The translations under genes were made by a program, and so were the position numbers. DNA of 36,588 bases from JAXHUA01 sp034189695 (GTDB lineage: Bacteria; Chloroflexota; Dehalococcoidia; E44-bin15): positions 1 through 36,588 of the forward strand of contig JAXHUA010000151.1 of assembly GCA_034189695.1 (NCBI GenBank), given 5' to 3'. Of this stretch, positions 8,437 through 14,667 are shown in pieces. A model generated the notes under the pieces. It did no database searches. It had not been told where the DNA came from and saw only the letters and a program-made list of their open reading frames with translations. Positions within the stretch are counted from its first letter, which is position 1. The number at the start of each line of letters is the position of its first letter.

Positions 8437-8645
8437 GACGCTCGTGGGAGCAGGCGCAGAGGGGTGTGGGGGAAAGCTGCTCCAGGGTCTCCTTGATAGA
8501 CCAAGGCACGACGAGCGGCAAGGCGGCAACAGCGCTCGGAAGGCATCTTCCGGTGAAGCCGCGCACTGCGGGGTGTTCCCTCGGGAAGGGAAGCCGGAAT
8601 ACGGTCAGGCGGCTGCCAGGGCTGGATGCCCGGGCGGTAGCCGTA
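8437..8645 (+). ncRNA. Unidentified structured RNA region between 16S and tRNA
   Basis: About 210 nt without a coding frame but with many perfect nested pairings. CGCTCGT (8439-8445) pairs with ACGAGCG (8511-8517) and closes a junction holding GGAGCAG/CTGCTCC (8447-8453 with 8477-8483) and GGTCT/AGACC (8486-8490 with 8498-8502). Next, GCGGC/GCCGC (8523-8527 with 8558-8562) encloses CGGAAG-GCAT-CTTCCG (8537-8552). A last arm pairs GGCTGCC (8611-8617) with GGTAGCC (8636-8642), one G-U pair, around GGGC/GCCC (8619-8622 with 8628-8631). It stops 8 nt before the tRNA-like fragment. It does not show the conserved sequences of RNase P RNA, tmRNA, SRP RNA or 5S rRNA as I know them. It may be a spacer RNA, a leader or a new RNA. 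Chance pairing in GC-rich DNA is the main alternative. Confidence 0.45.
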
Positions 8646-8653
8646 CAAAAAGA

Positions 8654-8707
8654 GGGCCATTAGCTCAGTAGGTTAGAGCGGTCGCCTGAGGCGACAGGTC
8701 CCTGGTT
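8654..8707 (+). pseudogene. Truncated tRNA-like fragment
   Basis: The first 27 nt (acceptor 5' strand, D arm) are identical to tRNA-Ile at 8940, and the 12 nt before the break (AGGTCCCTGGTT, variable region and T-stem 5' strand) are identical too. The copy stops inside the T loop after GGTT, so it lacks the 3' T-stem strand, the acceptor 3' strand and CCA. Its anticodon arm (8681-8695) is wholly different and 2 nt shorter: a GTCG/CGAC stem with loop CCTGAGG, lacking the universal U33. It cannot be a working tRNA. It directly precedes the GIY-YIG start codon. Confidence 0.8.
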
Positions 8708-8711
8708 TGGT

Positions 8712-8957
8712 ATGTGGCATGTCTATGTGCTGCGGAGCTTGAAGAATGGACGCCTCTATATCGGTTCGACGAATGACCTAGAGAGGCGGACAAGGGAACA
8801 CAATTCTGGGAAGAGCAGGTATACGAGGAGCACGCGGCCCTTTGAGTTGGTGTATCAAGAGGATTTTGGAGAGCGAATAGAGGCCAGGAGAAGAGAGCTA
8901 TTCCTCAAGAGTGGAAAGGGGCGCGAGTTCTTAAGAAGAGGGCCATTAGCTCAGTAG
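8712..8957 (+). CDS. Small GIY-YIG endonuclease-like protein
   Basis: The 81-residue protein is a single GIY-YIG nuclease domain of the UvrC N-terminal/UPF0213 type: HVYVLRSLKNGRLYIGSTND carries the paired motif (VYVL at 4-7, LYIG at 15-18), Arg25/Arg26 and His30-Asn31 follow in LERRTREHN, and the likely catalytic Glu is Glu62 in RRRELFLKSG. Such minimal domains are complete but have no DNA-targeting region. The ATG lies 4 nt after the truncated tRNA fragment and has no clear ribosome site. The last six codons and the TAG stop (8955-8957) are the first bases of tRNA-Ile, so RNase P cleavage at 8940 would remove the stop codon. Small GIY-YIG genes running into tRNA genes are, as I recall, seen in several phyla, but a role is not established. 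Confidence 0.85.
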   Translation: MWHVYVLRSLKNGRLYIGSTNDLERRTREHNSGKSRYTRSTRPFELVYQEDFGERIEARRRELFLKSGKGREFLRRGPLAQ

Positions 8958-9016
8958 GTTAGAGCGCAGTCCTGATAAGACTGAGGTCCCTGGTTCGAGC
9001 CCAGGATGGCCCACCA
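8940..9016 (+). tRNA. tRNA-Ile (anticodon GAT)
   Basis: A complete cloverleaf of 77 nt with encoded CCA (9014-9016). Acceptor GGGCCAT pairs with ATGGCCC, the D arm is GCTC/GAGC, the anticodon stem CAGTC/GACTG holds the loop CTGATAA with anticodon GAT at 8974-8976, and the T arm is CCTGG-TTCGAGC-CCAGG. Its 5' end overlaps the end of the GIY-YIG gene by 18 nt. A tRNA-Ile after 16S recalls the usual rRNA spacer, but tRNA-Ala and 23S are absent. Confidence 0.96.
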
Positions 9017-9125
9017 TTCCTACTCCGATTCTCTGTCTGAAGTCTAGACCCCCGACAATGGGGCGTCCGCCGCCTGGTCTCCGCTTTCTCAGCACCTATC
9101 CCCCTTCGCATCAGGAGGCAATCCT

Positions 9126-9154
9126 TTGACACGACCTTGTGAAGGTACTAGTAT
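9126..9154 (+). promoter_or_regulatory. Promoter of the kinase/response-regulator operon
   Basis: TTGACA (9126-9131), 17 bp, TAGTAT (9149-9154), the same hexamers and spacing as the 16S promoter. Start expected near 9161, leader about 34 nt. Confidence 0.82.
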
Positions 9155-9194
9155 TCATATTGTGCTCTCCACATAAGCCAGAGAGGCCTGCGCA

Positions 9195-10436
9195 ATGAGA
9201 GACGAAAACGGTGAACCGAGTACCAGAACGGGTCTGGAGGAGCTGCATCGTGGTGAACACGGTACGGGGGCGGGTGACGCGAGTGAGGAGCGTCTCCTCT
9301 GGCTGACGCGCGACCTCGCCGAGCGTGTAAAGGAACTGGACTGTCTCTACGGCATCTCGAAGGTGGTCGACAAGACCGATTCCATCGATGATATCCTTCA
9401 GGGCGTCGTTGCCCTGTTGCCTGCATCATGGCAGTACCCCGAAGTGACGTGTGCTCGTATCAGGCTGAGGAAGAAGCAGTTCGAGACGGCGAATTTCAGA
9501 GAGACTGAGTGGAGGCAGGCCGAGAGCATCACCGCAAACGGAAGGGTGCTTGGCAGAGTGGAGGTCTGCTATCTTACGCGCAAGCCGCAACTGGACGAAG
9601 GCCCCTTTCTCAGCGAGGAACGGCATCTCATCCACGCCGTGGCGGAGCGATTGGGGAAGGTCATTGCACGCAAGCAGGCGGAGGAAAGGCTGCGCTCTCT
9701 TTATCGCCGCGAGAGGCATCTGAGAGAAGGCCTCCAAATGGAGATGCGAAGCAGAGTCGATATGACGAGGCAGCTTGTCCATGAGCTGAAGACGCCGCTC
9801 ACGTCACTGGTGGCCACCAGCCAGTTGCTGCGCGACGAGGCCCGCGACGAGGCGCTCAGGAAGCTGGCTGGCTACGTCTGGGACAGCGCTCGAAGGCTGG
9901 ACAGCAGGGTCAACGAGCTGCACGACCTGGCCAAGGGCGAACTGGGCATGCTGGAGGTGCAGGTGGGGCCGTTCGAACTTGGCGGGCTGTTGCAGTCAGT
10001 CCTGGACGAGACCAAGGCGCTCGCCGACCAGTCTGGGGTCGCCGTGGAGCTGCGCATCGAAGCACCGCTACCCGCGGTGCGAGGCGATGCAGCCAGGGTG
10101 CGGCAGGTCGTGCTCAATCTTCTCAGCAATGTCTTCAAGTATGCCGCAGAGAGCGGCACGGTCACCGTGAGTGCCACTGGCGGCGAATCGTTTGTCACGG
10201 TGGAAGTCCACGATCAGGGGCCGGGCATCAGCCGCCAGCAGCAGAAATACCTGTTCGACTCATATTATGCCCCGGTTCATAGGGGTAGACGTACAGGCGG
10301 TCTGGGCATCGGGCTGTCCCTGTGCAAGGTGCTTGTTGAGCTCCAGGGCGGCAAGATATGGGTGAGAAGCCGTCCAGGCAAGGGAGCGAGTTTCTTTTTC
10401 ACTGTGCCCGCGCTCCAGGCCGACGCGGCAACCTGA
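9195..10436 (+). CDS. Soluble GAF-like sensor histidine kinase
   Basis: This 413-residue kinase has no membrane helix, so it senses a cytoplasmic signal. Residues 45-160 look like a GAF-type sensor domain. The HisKA dimerisation domain carries the phospho-accepting His196 in VHELKTPLTSL, and the ATPase domain shows the N box (LLSNVFKYA, about 309-317), the G1 box DQGPGI (340-345) and the G2 box GGLGIGL (368-374). All catalytic parts are present. The response regulator begins 19 nt after the stop and is surely its partner. Transcription is expected from the strong promoter at 9126. The signal is unknown. Confidence 0.92.
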   Translation: MRDENGEPSTRTGLEELHRGEHGTGAGDASEERLLWLTRDLAERVKELDCLYGISKVVDKTDSIDDILQGVVALLPASWQYPEVTCARIRLRKKQFETANFRETEWRQAESITANGRVLGRVEVCYLTRKPQLDEGPFLSEERHLIHAVAERLGKVIARKQAEERLRSLYRRERHLREGLQMEMRSRVDMTRQLVHELKTPLTSLVATSQLLRDEARDEALRKLAGYVWDSARRLDSRVNELHDLAKGELGMLEVQVGPFELGGLLQSVLDETKALADQSGVAVELRIEAPLPAVRGDAARVRQVVLNLLSNVFKYAAESGTVTVSATGGESFVTVEVHDQGPGISRQQQKYLFDSYYAPVHRGRRTGGLGIGLSLCKVLVELQGGKIWVRSRPGKGASFFFTVPALQADAAT

Positions 10437-10455
10437 TGGGAAGCGACGCACGACG

Positions 10456-11136
10456 ATGAAGGTACTGGTCATTGAGGACGACAAGGGGATCGTGGACGCT
10501 GTCAGTGCGGCCTTCGAGTTTCGCTGGCCGGGAACGCTCGTACTCGAGGCGCTCATGGGCAAGAAAGGGCTCGCCATGGCGAAGAGCGAGTCGCCGGATG
10601 TGGTCATCCTTGACCTCAATCTGCCGGACGTATCTGGTTTCGATGTCCTGAAGGAGATGAGGGAGTTCTCGCCAGTACCCTTGATCATTCTCACCGTGAG
10701 GTCGGATAGCGAGGACGTGATGAGGGGTCTGGAGTTGGGCGCCGATGACTACATCGTCAAGCCCTTCGACTATCTGACCTTGCTGGCACGAGTCAAAGCT
10801 GTGCTTCGACGCACGCACATGATCCCTTTCAAGGGAAGCCATGACAACGTCGTGAACCCCCGCCTCACAATCGATTTCGTGAATCAGAGGGTCAAAGTGG
10901 AGGACCGGCCGGTGAAACTGACCCCGGTCGAGTATCGCCTCCTCGCTCTCTTGGCGAAGAACAGGGACCAGGTTGTCCCTTATCGCACCATCATCGACGA
11001 AGTCTGGGGGGAGGAACACGCTGCCGGTACGGCGAACATCAGGTCTTCAGTCAGCCGTCTGCGCAGGAAACTGCACGACCATCCTCCTCAGATGATCCTC
11101 AACAGGCAGGGGTCGGGCTACGTGCTGAAGAGCTAG
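10456..11136 (+). CDS. OmpR/PhoB-family response regulator
   Basis: The 226-residue protein has a receiver domain (1-115) with the acidic pocket E7-D8-D9, phospho-acceptor Asp53 in ILDLNLPD, Thr80 and Lys102 in the right places, then an OmpR-type winged helix (about 132-226) with LTPVEYRLLALLAKNRDQVV and the wing NIRSSVSRLRRKL. It should bind DNA when phosphorylated by the kinase encoded just upstream. The glutamate dehydrogenase gene 175 bp downstream has its own promoter with inverted repeats and is a possible, unproven, target. Confidence 0.94.
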   Translation: MKVLVIEDDKGIVDAVSAAFEFRWPGTLVLEALMGKKGLAMAKSESPDVVILDLNLPDVSGFDVLKEMREFSPVPLIILTVRSDSEDVMRGLELGADDYIVKPFDYLTLLARVKAVLRRTHMIPFKGSHDNVVNPRLTIDFVNQRVKVEDRPVKLTPVEYRLLALLAKNRDQVVPYRTIIDEVWGEEHAAGTANIRSSVSRLRRKLHDHPPQMILNRQGSGYVLKS

Positions 11137-11190
11137 CCAGCCCCCCCGGCAACGTCCGCTGTGTGCCCGACCATTGTCGCAACTCTGACG

Positions 11191-11208
11191 GAATATCGCG
11201 TGATATTC
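11191..11208. promoter_or_regulatory. Inverted repeat upstream of the gdhA promoter
   Basis: GAATATC (11191-11197), GCGT, GATATTC (11202-11208): a 7-bp perfect inverted repeat 40 bp before the -35 element of gdhA, a position typical of activator sites. Confidence 0.45.
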
Positions 11209-11232
11209 TGTCCAGCCTGATGTTGCATTTTC

Positions 11233-11287
11233 GTTATCGTGCAGCATCTTGACAACATTGTCTGCACCCTGTAGTCTTGACGATAAC
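11233..11287 (+). promoter_or_regulatory. gdhA promoter bracketed by an inverted repeat
   Basis: The promoter is TTGACA (11249-11254), 17 bp, TAGTCT (11272-11277). It is exactly framed by GTTATCGT (11233-11240) and its complement ACGATAAC (11280-11287), one upstream of the -35 and the other at the start site. Paired sites like this suggest a repressor that bridges the promoter. Promoter confidence is high, operator confidence modest. Confidence 0.7.
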
Positions 11288-11311
11288 ATAATCTGTAGGT
11301 AAGGGGGCACC

Positions 11312-12586
11312 GTGACTGTTGTCTATGAAGAGCGCCACGCATCTGAAGTCGATCCATTTGCCGTTGCCAGACAGCAGGTAGACAGATGTGCCGAAATCCT
11401 CGACCTGGCTCCCCACGTTGCGGAGATGCTCAAGACTCCGATGAGGGAGCTTCACGTGTCGTTTCCGGTCCGCATGGATGACGGTTCGGTGAAGGTCTTC
11501 ACGGGATTCCGTGTGCAGTACAACGATGCCAGGGGCGTGACCAAAGGGGGAATTCGGTTCCATCCGGAGGAGACAATCAACACTGTCAGGGCGCTCGCTG
11601 CGTGGATGACGTGGAAGTGCTCTCTCTTGGACCTGCCGCTGGGGGGGGCCAAGGGTGGTGTCATATGTGACCCGAAGGCGATGTCCGAGGGTGAATTGGA
11701 GCGTTTGAGCCGCGCATACGTGCGCACCATCTACCAGTTCATCGGGCCGGATCGAGACGTTCCTGCCCCTGATGTTTACACCAATGCGCAGATCATGGCA
11801 TGGATGTTGGACGAGTACTGCACGGTAATGGGAAAGCCGCAGTTCGGCGTGATCACGGGCAAGCCCCTTTGCGTGGGCGGTTCGTGCGGGCGCTCCGACG
11901 CCACCGCCCGCGGCGGCATGTACACGTTGCGTGAGGCAGCCCGTACCATCGGGCTGGACCTGAGCAAGGCTACCGTGGCGGTGCAAGGCTACGGCAATGC
12001 TGGCTTTCACGCCGCGAGGCTGTGTCACGAGCTTTTCGGCTCGAAGGTGGTGGCGGTGTGCGATAGCAAGGGTGGCACGTGTTGCGAGAAAGGCATTGAG
12101 CCAGACGAGGCGCGCAAGTGCAAGGCGACGACGGGCTCGGTCTTCAATCTGTCCGGTGGCGAATCGGTGACGAACAGGGAACTGCTCGAACTTGATGTGG
12201 ACATACTGATTCCCGCAGCCGTGGAGAACGTCATTACCGAGAGGGAGGCCCCGAACATCAAGGCCAAGATCGTGGCCGAGCTGGCCAACGGACCCACCAC
12301 ACCTGAGGCTGACGACATCCTCTATGAGAATGGTGTCCATGTGATCCCCGACTTCCTGTGCAATGCTGGAGGGGTGACGGTCTCGTACTTCGAAATGGTC
12401 CAGAACTCCTACATGTACTCGTGGGAAGAGGCTGACATCCGCAACCAGCTCGAACGGAAGATGGTCACGGCATACCATTCCGTGCTGGATACGAGCAAGG
12501 AGTACGGGATTAACATGCGTCAGGCTGCCTACGTAGTGGCCGTCGGACGTGTTGTTGAGGCAATGAGAGCGCGGAGCTGGGTCTAG
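11312..12586 (+). CDS. gdhA: Glu/Leu/Phe/Val-family dehydrogenase, probably glutamate dehydrogenase
   Basis: This 424-residue cytoplasmic enzyme interconverts glutamate and 2-oxoglutarate plus ammonia with NAD(P)H, linking carbon and nitrogen metabolism. The length matches the hexameric bacterial/archaeal class. The N-terminal domain has KGGIRFHP (78-84), the substrate-binding Lys in WMTWK (102), and PLGGAKGGVICDP with catalytic Lys114; the catalytic Asp154 lies in PAPDVYTN. The nucleotide-binding Rossmann motif is GYGNAG (226-231). The start is GTG with GGGGG 4 nt upstream. Coenzyme choice cannot be read safely. A Cys-rich mini-gene follows after 42 bp. Confidence 0.95.
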   Translation: MTVVYEERHASEVDPFAVARQQVDRCAEILDLAPHVAEMLKTPMRELHVSFPVRMDDGSVKVFTGFRVQYNDARGVTKGGIRFHPEETINTVRALAAWMTWKCSLLDLPLGGAKGGVICDPKAMSEGELERLSRAYVRTIYQFIGPDRDVPAPDVYTNAQIMAWMLDEYCTVMGKPQFGVITGKPLCVGGSCGRSDATARGGMYTLREAARTIGLDLSKATVAVQGYGNAGFHAARLCHELFGSKVVAVCDSKGGTCCEKGIEPDEARKCKATTGSVFNLSGGESVTNRELLELDVDILIPAAVENVITEREAPNIKAKIVAELANGPTTPEADDILYENGVHVIPDFLCNAGGVTVSYFEMVQNSYMYSWEEADIRNQLERKMVTAYHSVLDTSKEYGINMRQAAYVVAVGRVVEAMRARSWV

Positions 12587-12628
12587 GCCGCGCTTCTCCA
12601 TTGCTGAGACAAGAGGTTGGAGGTCATT

Positions 12629-12802
12629 GTGACGCAGACGAAGAGGGAAGAGAAAGAGGCGGTTGTGCCGGCGTGTCCGCTGTACCAGGACGGGTTCGTC
12701 GGCTACTGTGAGGGCTGCGCCCAGAGAACGGACTGTATTCTGTTGACCGTTCTTCAAAGGGTTGAGCAGATTGAGATGAGGTTGGAGAGGCTGGCCTACT
12801 AG
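12629..12802 (+). CDS. Cys-rich mini-protein downstream of gdhA
   Basis: A 57-residue protein not recognised as a known family. It has an acidic/basic start (TQTKREEKEA), then four Cys in CPLYQDGFVGYCEGCAQRTDC that could hold one metal ion or form a small cluster, and ends in an amphipathic helix (LQRVEQIEMRLERL) suited to coiled-coil pairing. The GTG at 12629 is chosen because GGAGG lies 5 nt upstream; an in-frame TTG at 12617 has no such site. It lies 42 bp after gdhA on the same strand with no promoter between, so it is probably co-transcribed and may be a partner or regulator of the enzyme. Confidence 0.65.
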   Translation: MTQTKREEKEAVVPACPLYQDGFVGYCEGCAQRTDCILLTVLQRVEQIEMRLERLAY

Positions 12803-13137
12803 TCGCGCCAGCCAGTGACACTTCACATATACAGCACCCGGACAAGCCGTTCCGCCTCCTGGAAACCCCCAGGGCCGCCAGGCCTCTCGATGAGCGTGTC
12901 GATCTGAGGACATCTGGCTGCTGCAGCCCCGGCACCACAGCCGGCTCCCCACAATGATGAGCCCGTTCCCCGCTTCCTCAGGGCCTGTCACCCTTCCTTT
13001 CCACAAACAAGCCTTGACATGAGCTAGTGAGAACACGAGTGCTCATAACGTTCCCCGGTCGTTCCTGAGCAACGCTGCCTGCGCGCTGGCTCGCCTTCCC
13101 ACACGGACGCTCATCGGCGCGCAACAGGCGATCCCCC
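12803..13137. other. Intergenic region before the padR promoter
   Basis: No protein gene is supported. Contents seen: a consensus -35-like TTGACA at 13014-13019 without a matching -10, overlapping a 6-bp inverted repeat ATGAGC (13019-13024) and GCTCAT (13041-13046). No clear terminator of the gdhA unit was found. Confidence 0.35.
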
Positions 13138-13166
13138 TTGACAACGACGCCGGCATATGCTAGACT
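13138..13166 (+). promoter_or_regulatory. padR promoter
   Basis: TTGACA (13138-13143), 17 bp, TAGACT (13161-13166) with TGC just before the -10. Start expected near 13173, inside the palindromic operator. Confidence 0.82.
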
Positions 13167-13169
13167 GTA

Positions 13170-13185
13170 TCTCGATATATCGAGA
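13170..13185. promoter_or_regulatory. Perfect palindromic operator for the PadR regulator
   Basis: TCTCGATATATCGAGA is a 16-bp perfect palindrome lying 4 bp after the -10 and over the predicted start site. A dimer bound here would block transcription, which fits the known negative autoregulation of PadR-type genes. Confidence 0.75.
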
Positions 13186-13226
13186 CATTACAGGACACAT
13201 CGCGTAATAGTCGGGAGGAGTTGGCA

Positions 13227-13724
13227 GTGTACGACAGACGTAGGTTTCATCGGCGAGCGTGGCGGGACAGCCCGTTTCAGAAGGGGGACCTCAAATACGT
13301 CGTCCTCGACCTAATAAGCGACAAGCCGCGCTACGGGTACGAGATCATTCGTGCCCTTGAGGAGCGCTCGTATGGCTTCTACACGCCCAGTCCGGGTGCG
13401 GTGTACCCCGCACTGCAGATGCTCGAGGAAATGGGGTACGCCACGGCCGTCGAGCAGGACGGCAAGAAGGTATACACCATAACCGAGGAAGGCCGTCGCT
13501 TTCTAACTGAGCGGAAGGGCTTTGCGGATGAGGTGAAACGCCAGATGAAGCGGTACTGGGACCCCGAAACCGCTCGCGCCGTCAGTGAAGTCGCAGGCGA
13601 GTTCGGCAGGTTGGGGAGGCTGATGAGGCGCAGACTGCGCAGCATGGAGCCGGAGCGGATGCAGCGTGTCCTCGACGTGGCCTCCCGCGCGTGCCGGGAG
13701 ATCGAGGCTATTCTGGACGAGTAG
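13227..13724 (+). CDS. PadR-family transcriptional regulator
   Basis: The 165-residue protein has the PadR winged helix at about 15-100: KGDLKYVVLDLISDKPRYGY, then EIIRALEERSYGFYTPSPGA (recognition helix), VYPALQMLEEMGYA and the wing GKKVYTITEEGRRFL. A helical C-terminal part (105-165), rich in Arg and Glu, should form the dimer. PadR proteins usually repress transporter or detoxification genes and themselves. GTG at 13227 is preferred because GGAGGAG (13214-13220) lies 6 nt before it; the TTG at 13221 would touch that site. The HicB-like gene follows after 16 bp. The DHA2 transporter about 0.9 kb away on the opposite strand is a plausible but unproven target. Confidence 0.9.
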   Translation: MYDRRRFHRRAWRDSPFQKGDLKYVVLDLISDKPRYGYEIIRALEERSYGFYTPSPGAVYPALQMLEEMGYATAVEQDGKKVYTITEEGRRFLTERKGFADEVKRQMKRYWDPETARAVSEVAGEFGRLGRLMRRRLRSMEPERMQRVLDVASRACREIEAILDE

Positions 13725-13740
13725 GCCGAACTGGAGGGGC

Positions 13741-13950
13741 GTGGTGCCACGCAAGCCCGACATCGAGGTAGGATTCGACGAGCAGAGCCGCGACTACTAC
13801 GCCGTCTGGGACCGGGTCGCCATCGGCCTGGGCCGGACCAGGCGTGAGGCACTTGAGGACTTAAGAGAGGCGGCGCACCTGGGCGTGGATACACTTGTCG
13901 ACCTGAAGCTGGGGGACAAAGGCGACCAGGACTTGGCCGATGGTGTGTAG
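13741..13950 (+). CDS. HicB-like antitoxin-fold small protein
   Basis: A 69-residue protein whose core (IEVGFDEQSRDYYAVWDRVA followed by GLGRTRREALEDLREAAHL) resembles the partial RNase-H-like fold of HicB/UPF0150 proteins: strand, strand, then a helix with the E-A-x-x-x-L-x-E-A pattern. There is no DNA-binding tail and no HicA toxin gene beside it. The start is one of two adjacent GTG codons (13741 or 13744); GGAGGGG lies just upstream and favours the second slightly. It is 16 bp after padR and ends 7 bp from the convergent plsY gene. Confidence 0.6.
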   Translation: MVPRKPDIEVGFDEQSRDYYAVWDRVAIGLGRTRREALEDLREAAHLGVDTLVDLKLGDKGDQDLADGV

Positions 13951-13957
13951 CCGGGGC

Positions 13958-14561
13958 TCACGGGTGCCGGGTGCGGCGCATGTAGTATCCTATGTGTCTC
14001 AGTTCGCTCGGGAGGCGCCTCGTCTTGACAACGTGGGTGACGCCTACCAGGCAGGGAAGGCCGATGCTGTAGGCGACAACAGATGCGGGTGCGCCGAGAA
14101 GCAGCGCCACCAGCCACAGGGGTGCGAACAGGATCACGCCGGCCAGCATCGTATTTGCGAGTGACGATGAATGGCACTGCCGCGATCCCCAGCAGTATGA
14201 GCATCGCCAGCGGGAGGATTGCGCTCAGCACCCCGATTGCCGCCGCCTCGCCCCTGCCCCCCTTGAAGCGGAGGAAGACGGGCCAGTTGTGTCCAATTAT
14301 CACAGCGAAGCTGGCGATGAAGAAGATCGGTTGAGATGTGAAGGCCTGGGTGATGATGACCGCCGACGCCCCTTTACAGGCGTCGAGCCCGAGCACCGTC
14401 AGACCGGCCGCAGGCCCTATCTCGCGGAAAGCGTTGGCCGCGCCAACATTTCCATCCCCCACCTTCCTGATGTCGATGCCTGTCAAGACCCGCCCGAAGA
14501 TGTAGGCGGTTGGGATCGAGCCGATGAGGTAGCTGCCCAGGACCAGCAGGACGTCCACCAT
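13958..14561 (-). pseudogene. plsY: plsY, acyl-phosphate:glycerol-3-phosphate acyltransferase, with one frameshift
   Basis: PlsY is a membrane enzyme that makes lysophosphatidic acid from acyl-phosphate, the first step of phospholipid synthesis. The first frame gives the signature regions: LLVLGSYLIGSIPTAYIFGR, GDGNVGAANAFREIGP and GHNWPVFLRFKGGRG. It leaves the PlsY pattern after PFIVTR. The normal continuation (TMLAGVILFAPLWLVALLLG to the end) is in the next frame down to 13958. Removing one base from the AAA run (TTT at 14154-14156 on the plus strand) joins them into about 200 residues, the family length. PlsY is usually essential in bacteria with PlsX, so a sequencing error, a second copy elsewhere or real loss are all possible. 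GTG at 14564 is an alternative start. Confidence 0.85.
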
Positions 14562-14667
14562 CACTCATTCCCAAAACCACATCCTGTCCAAGCGCTGCCT
14601 CCGGCCCGTCCGCCGGGCATCTGCGGGGCAGGGCGCACCCCCCGGTGGGACAGCACGTAGACACGTG

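Larger units (their letters stand above)
8650..8995 (+). repeat. Direct repeat of tRNA 5' sequence bracketing the GIY-YIG gene
   Basis: Positions 8650-8680 repeat exactly at 8936-8966 (31 nt), and 8696-8707 repeat at 8984-8995 (12 nt), with unrelated anticodon arms between. The repeat offset is 286 bp, so tRNA fragment plus nuclease gene behave as a 286-bp unit placed in front of an intact tRNA gene. This is the layout expected if an element entered a tRNA gene and restored or duplicated it. Confidence 0.75.

Noticed and set aside
8437..8645. RNase P RNA, tmRNA or SRP RNA as the identity of the structured region
   Set aside because: The conserved core strings of these RNAs (such as GAGGAAAGTCC of RNase P, or GGAAGGAAGCAGCC of SRP) are not present, and the length does not fit.
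8654..8707. A working second tRNA, possibly tRNA-Ser or tRNA-Leu by its loop
   Set aside because: It lacks the 3' third of the molecule, its anticodon arm is 2 nt short and has no U33.
11234..13036. A 600-codon minus-strand open frame opposite gdhA
   Set aside because: gdhA on the plus strand has promoter, ribosome site and all catalytic motifs. The antisense frame has no recognisable domain and reflects third-position GC bias.
13014..13046. TTGACA with an overlapping ATGAGC/GCTCAT inverted repeat
   Set aside because: No -10 element lies 16-18 bp downstream, and no gene starts behind it, so it is not called as a promoter.
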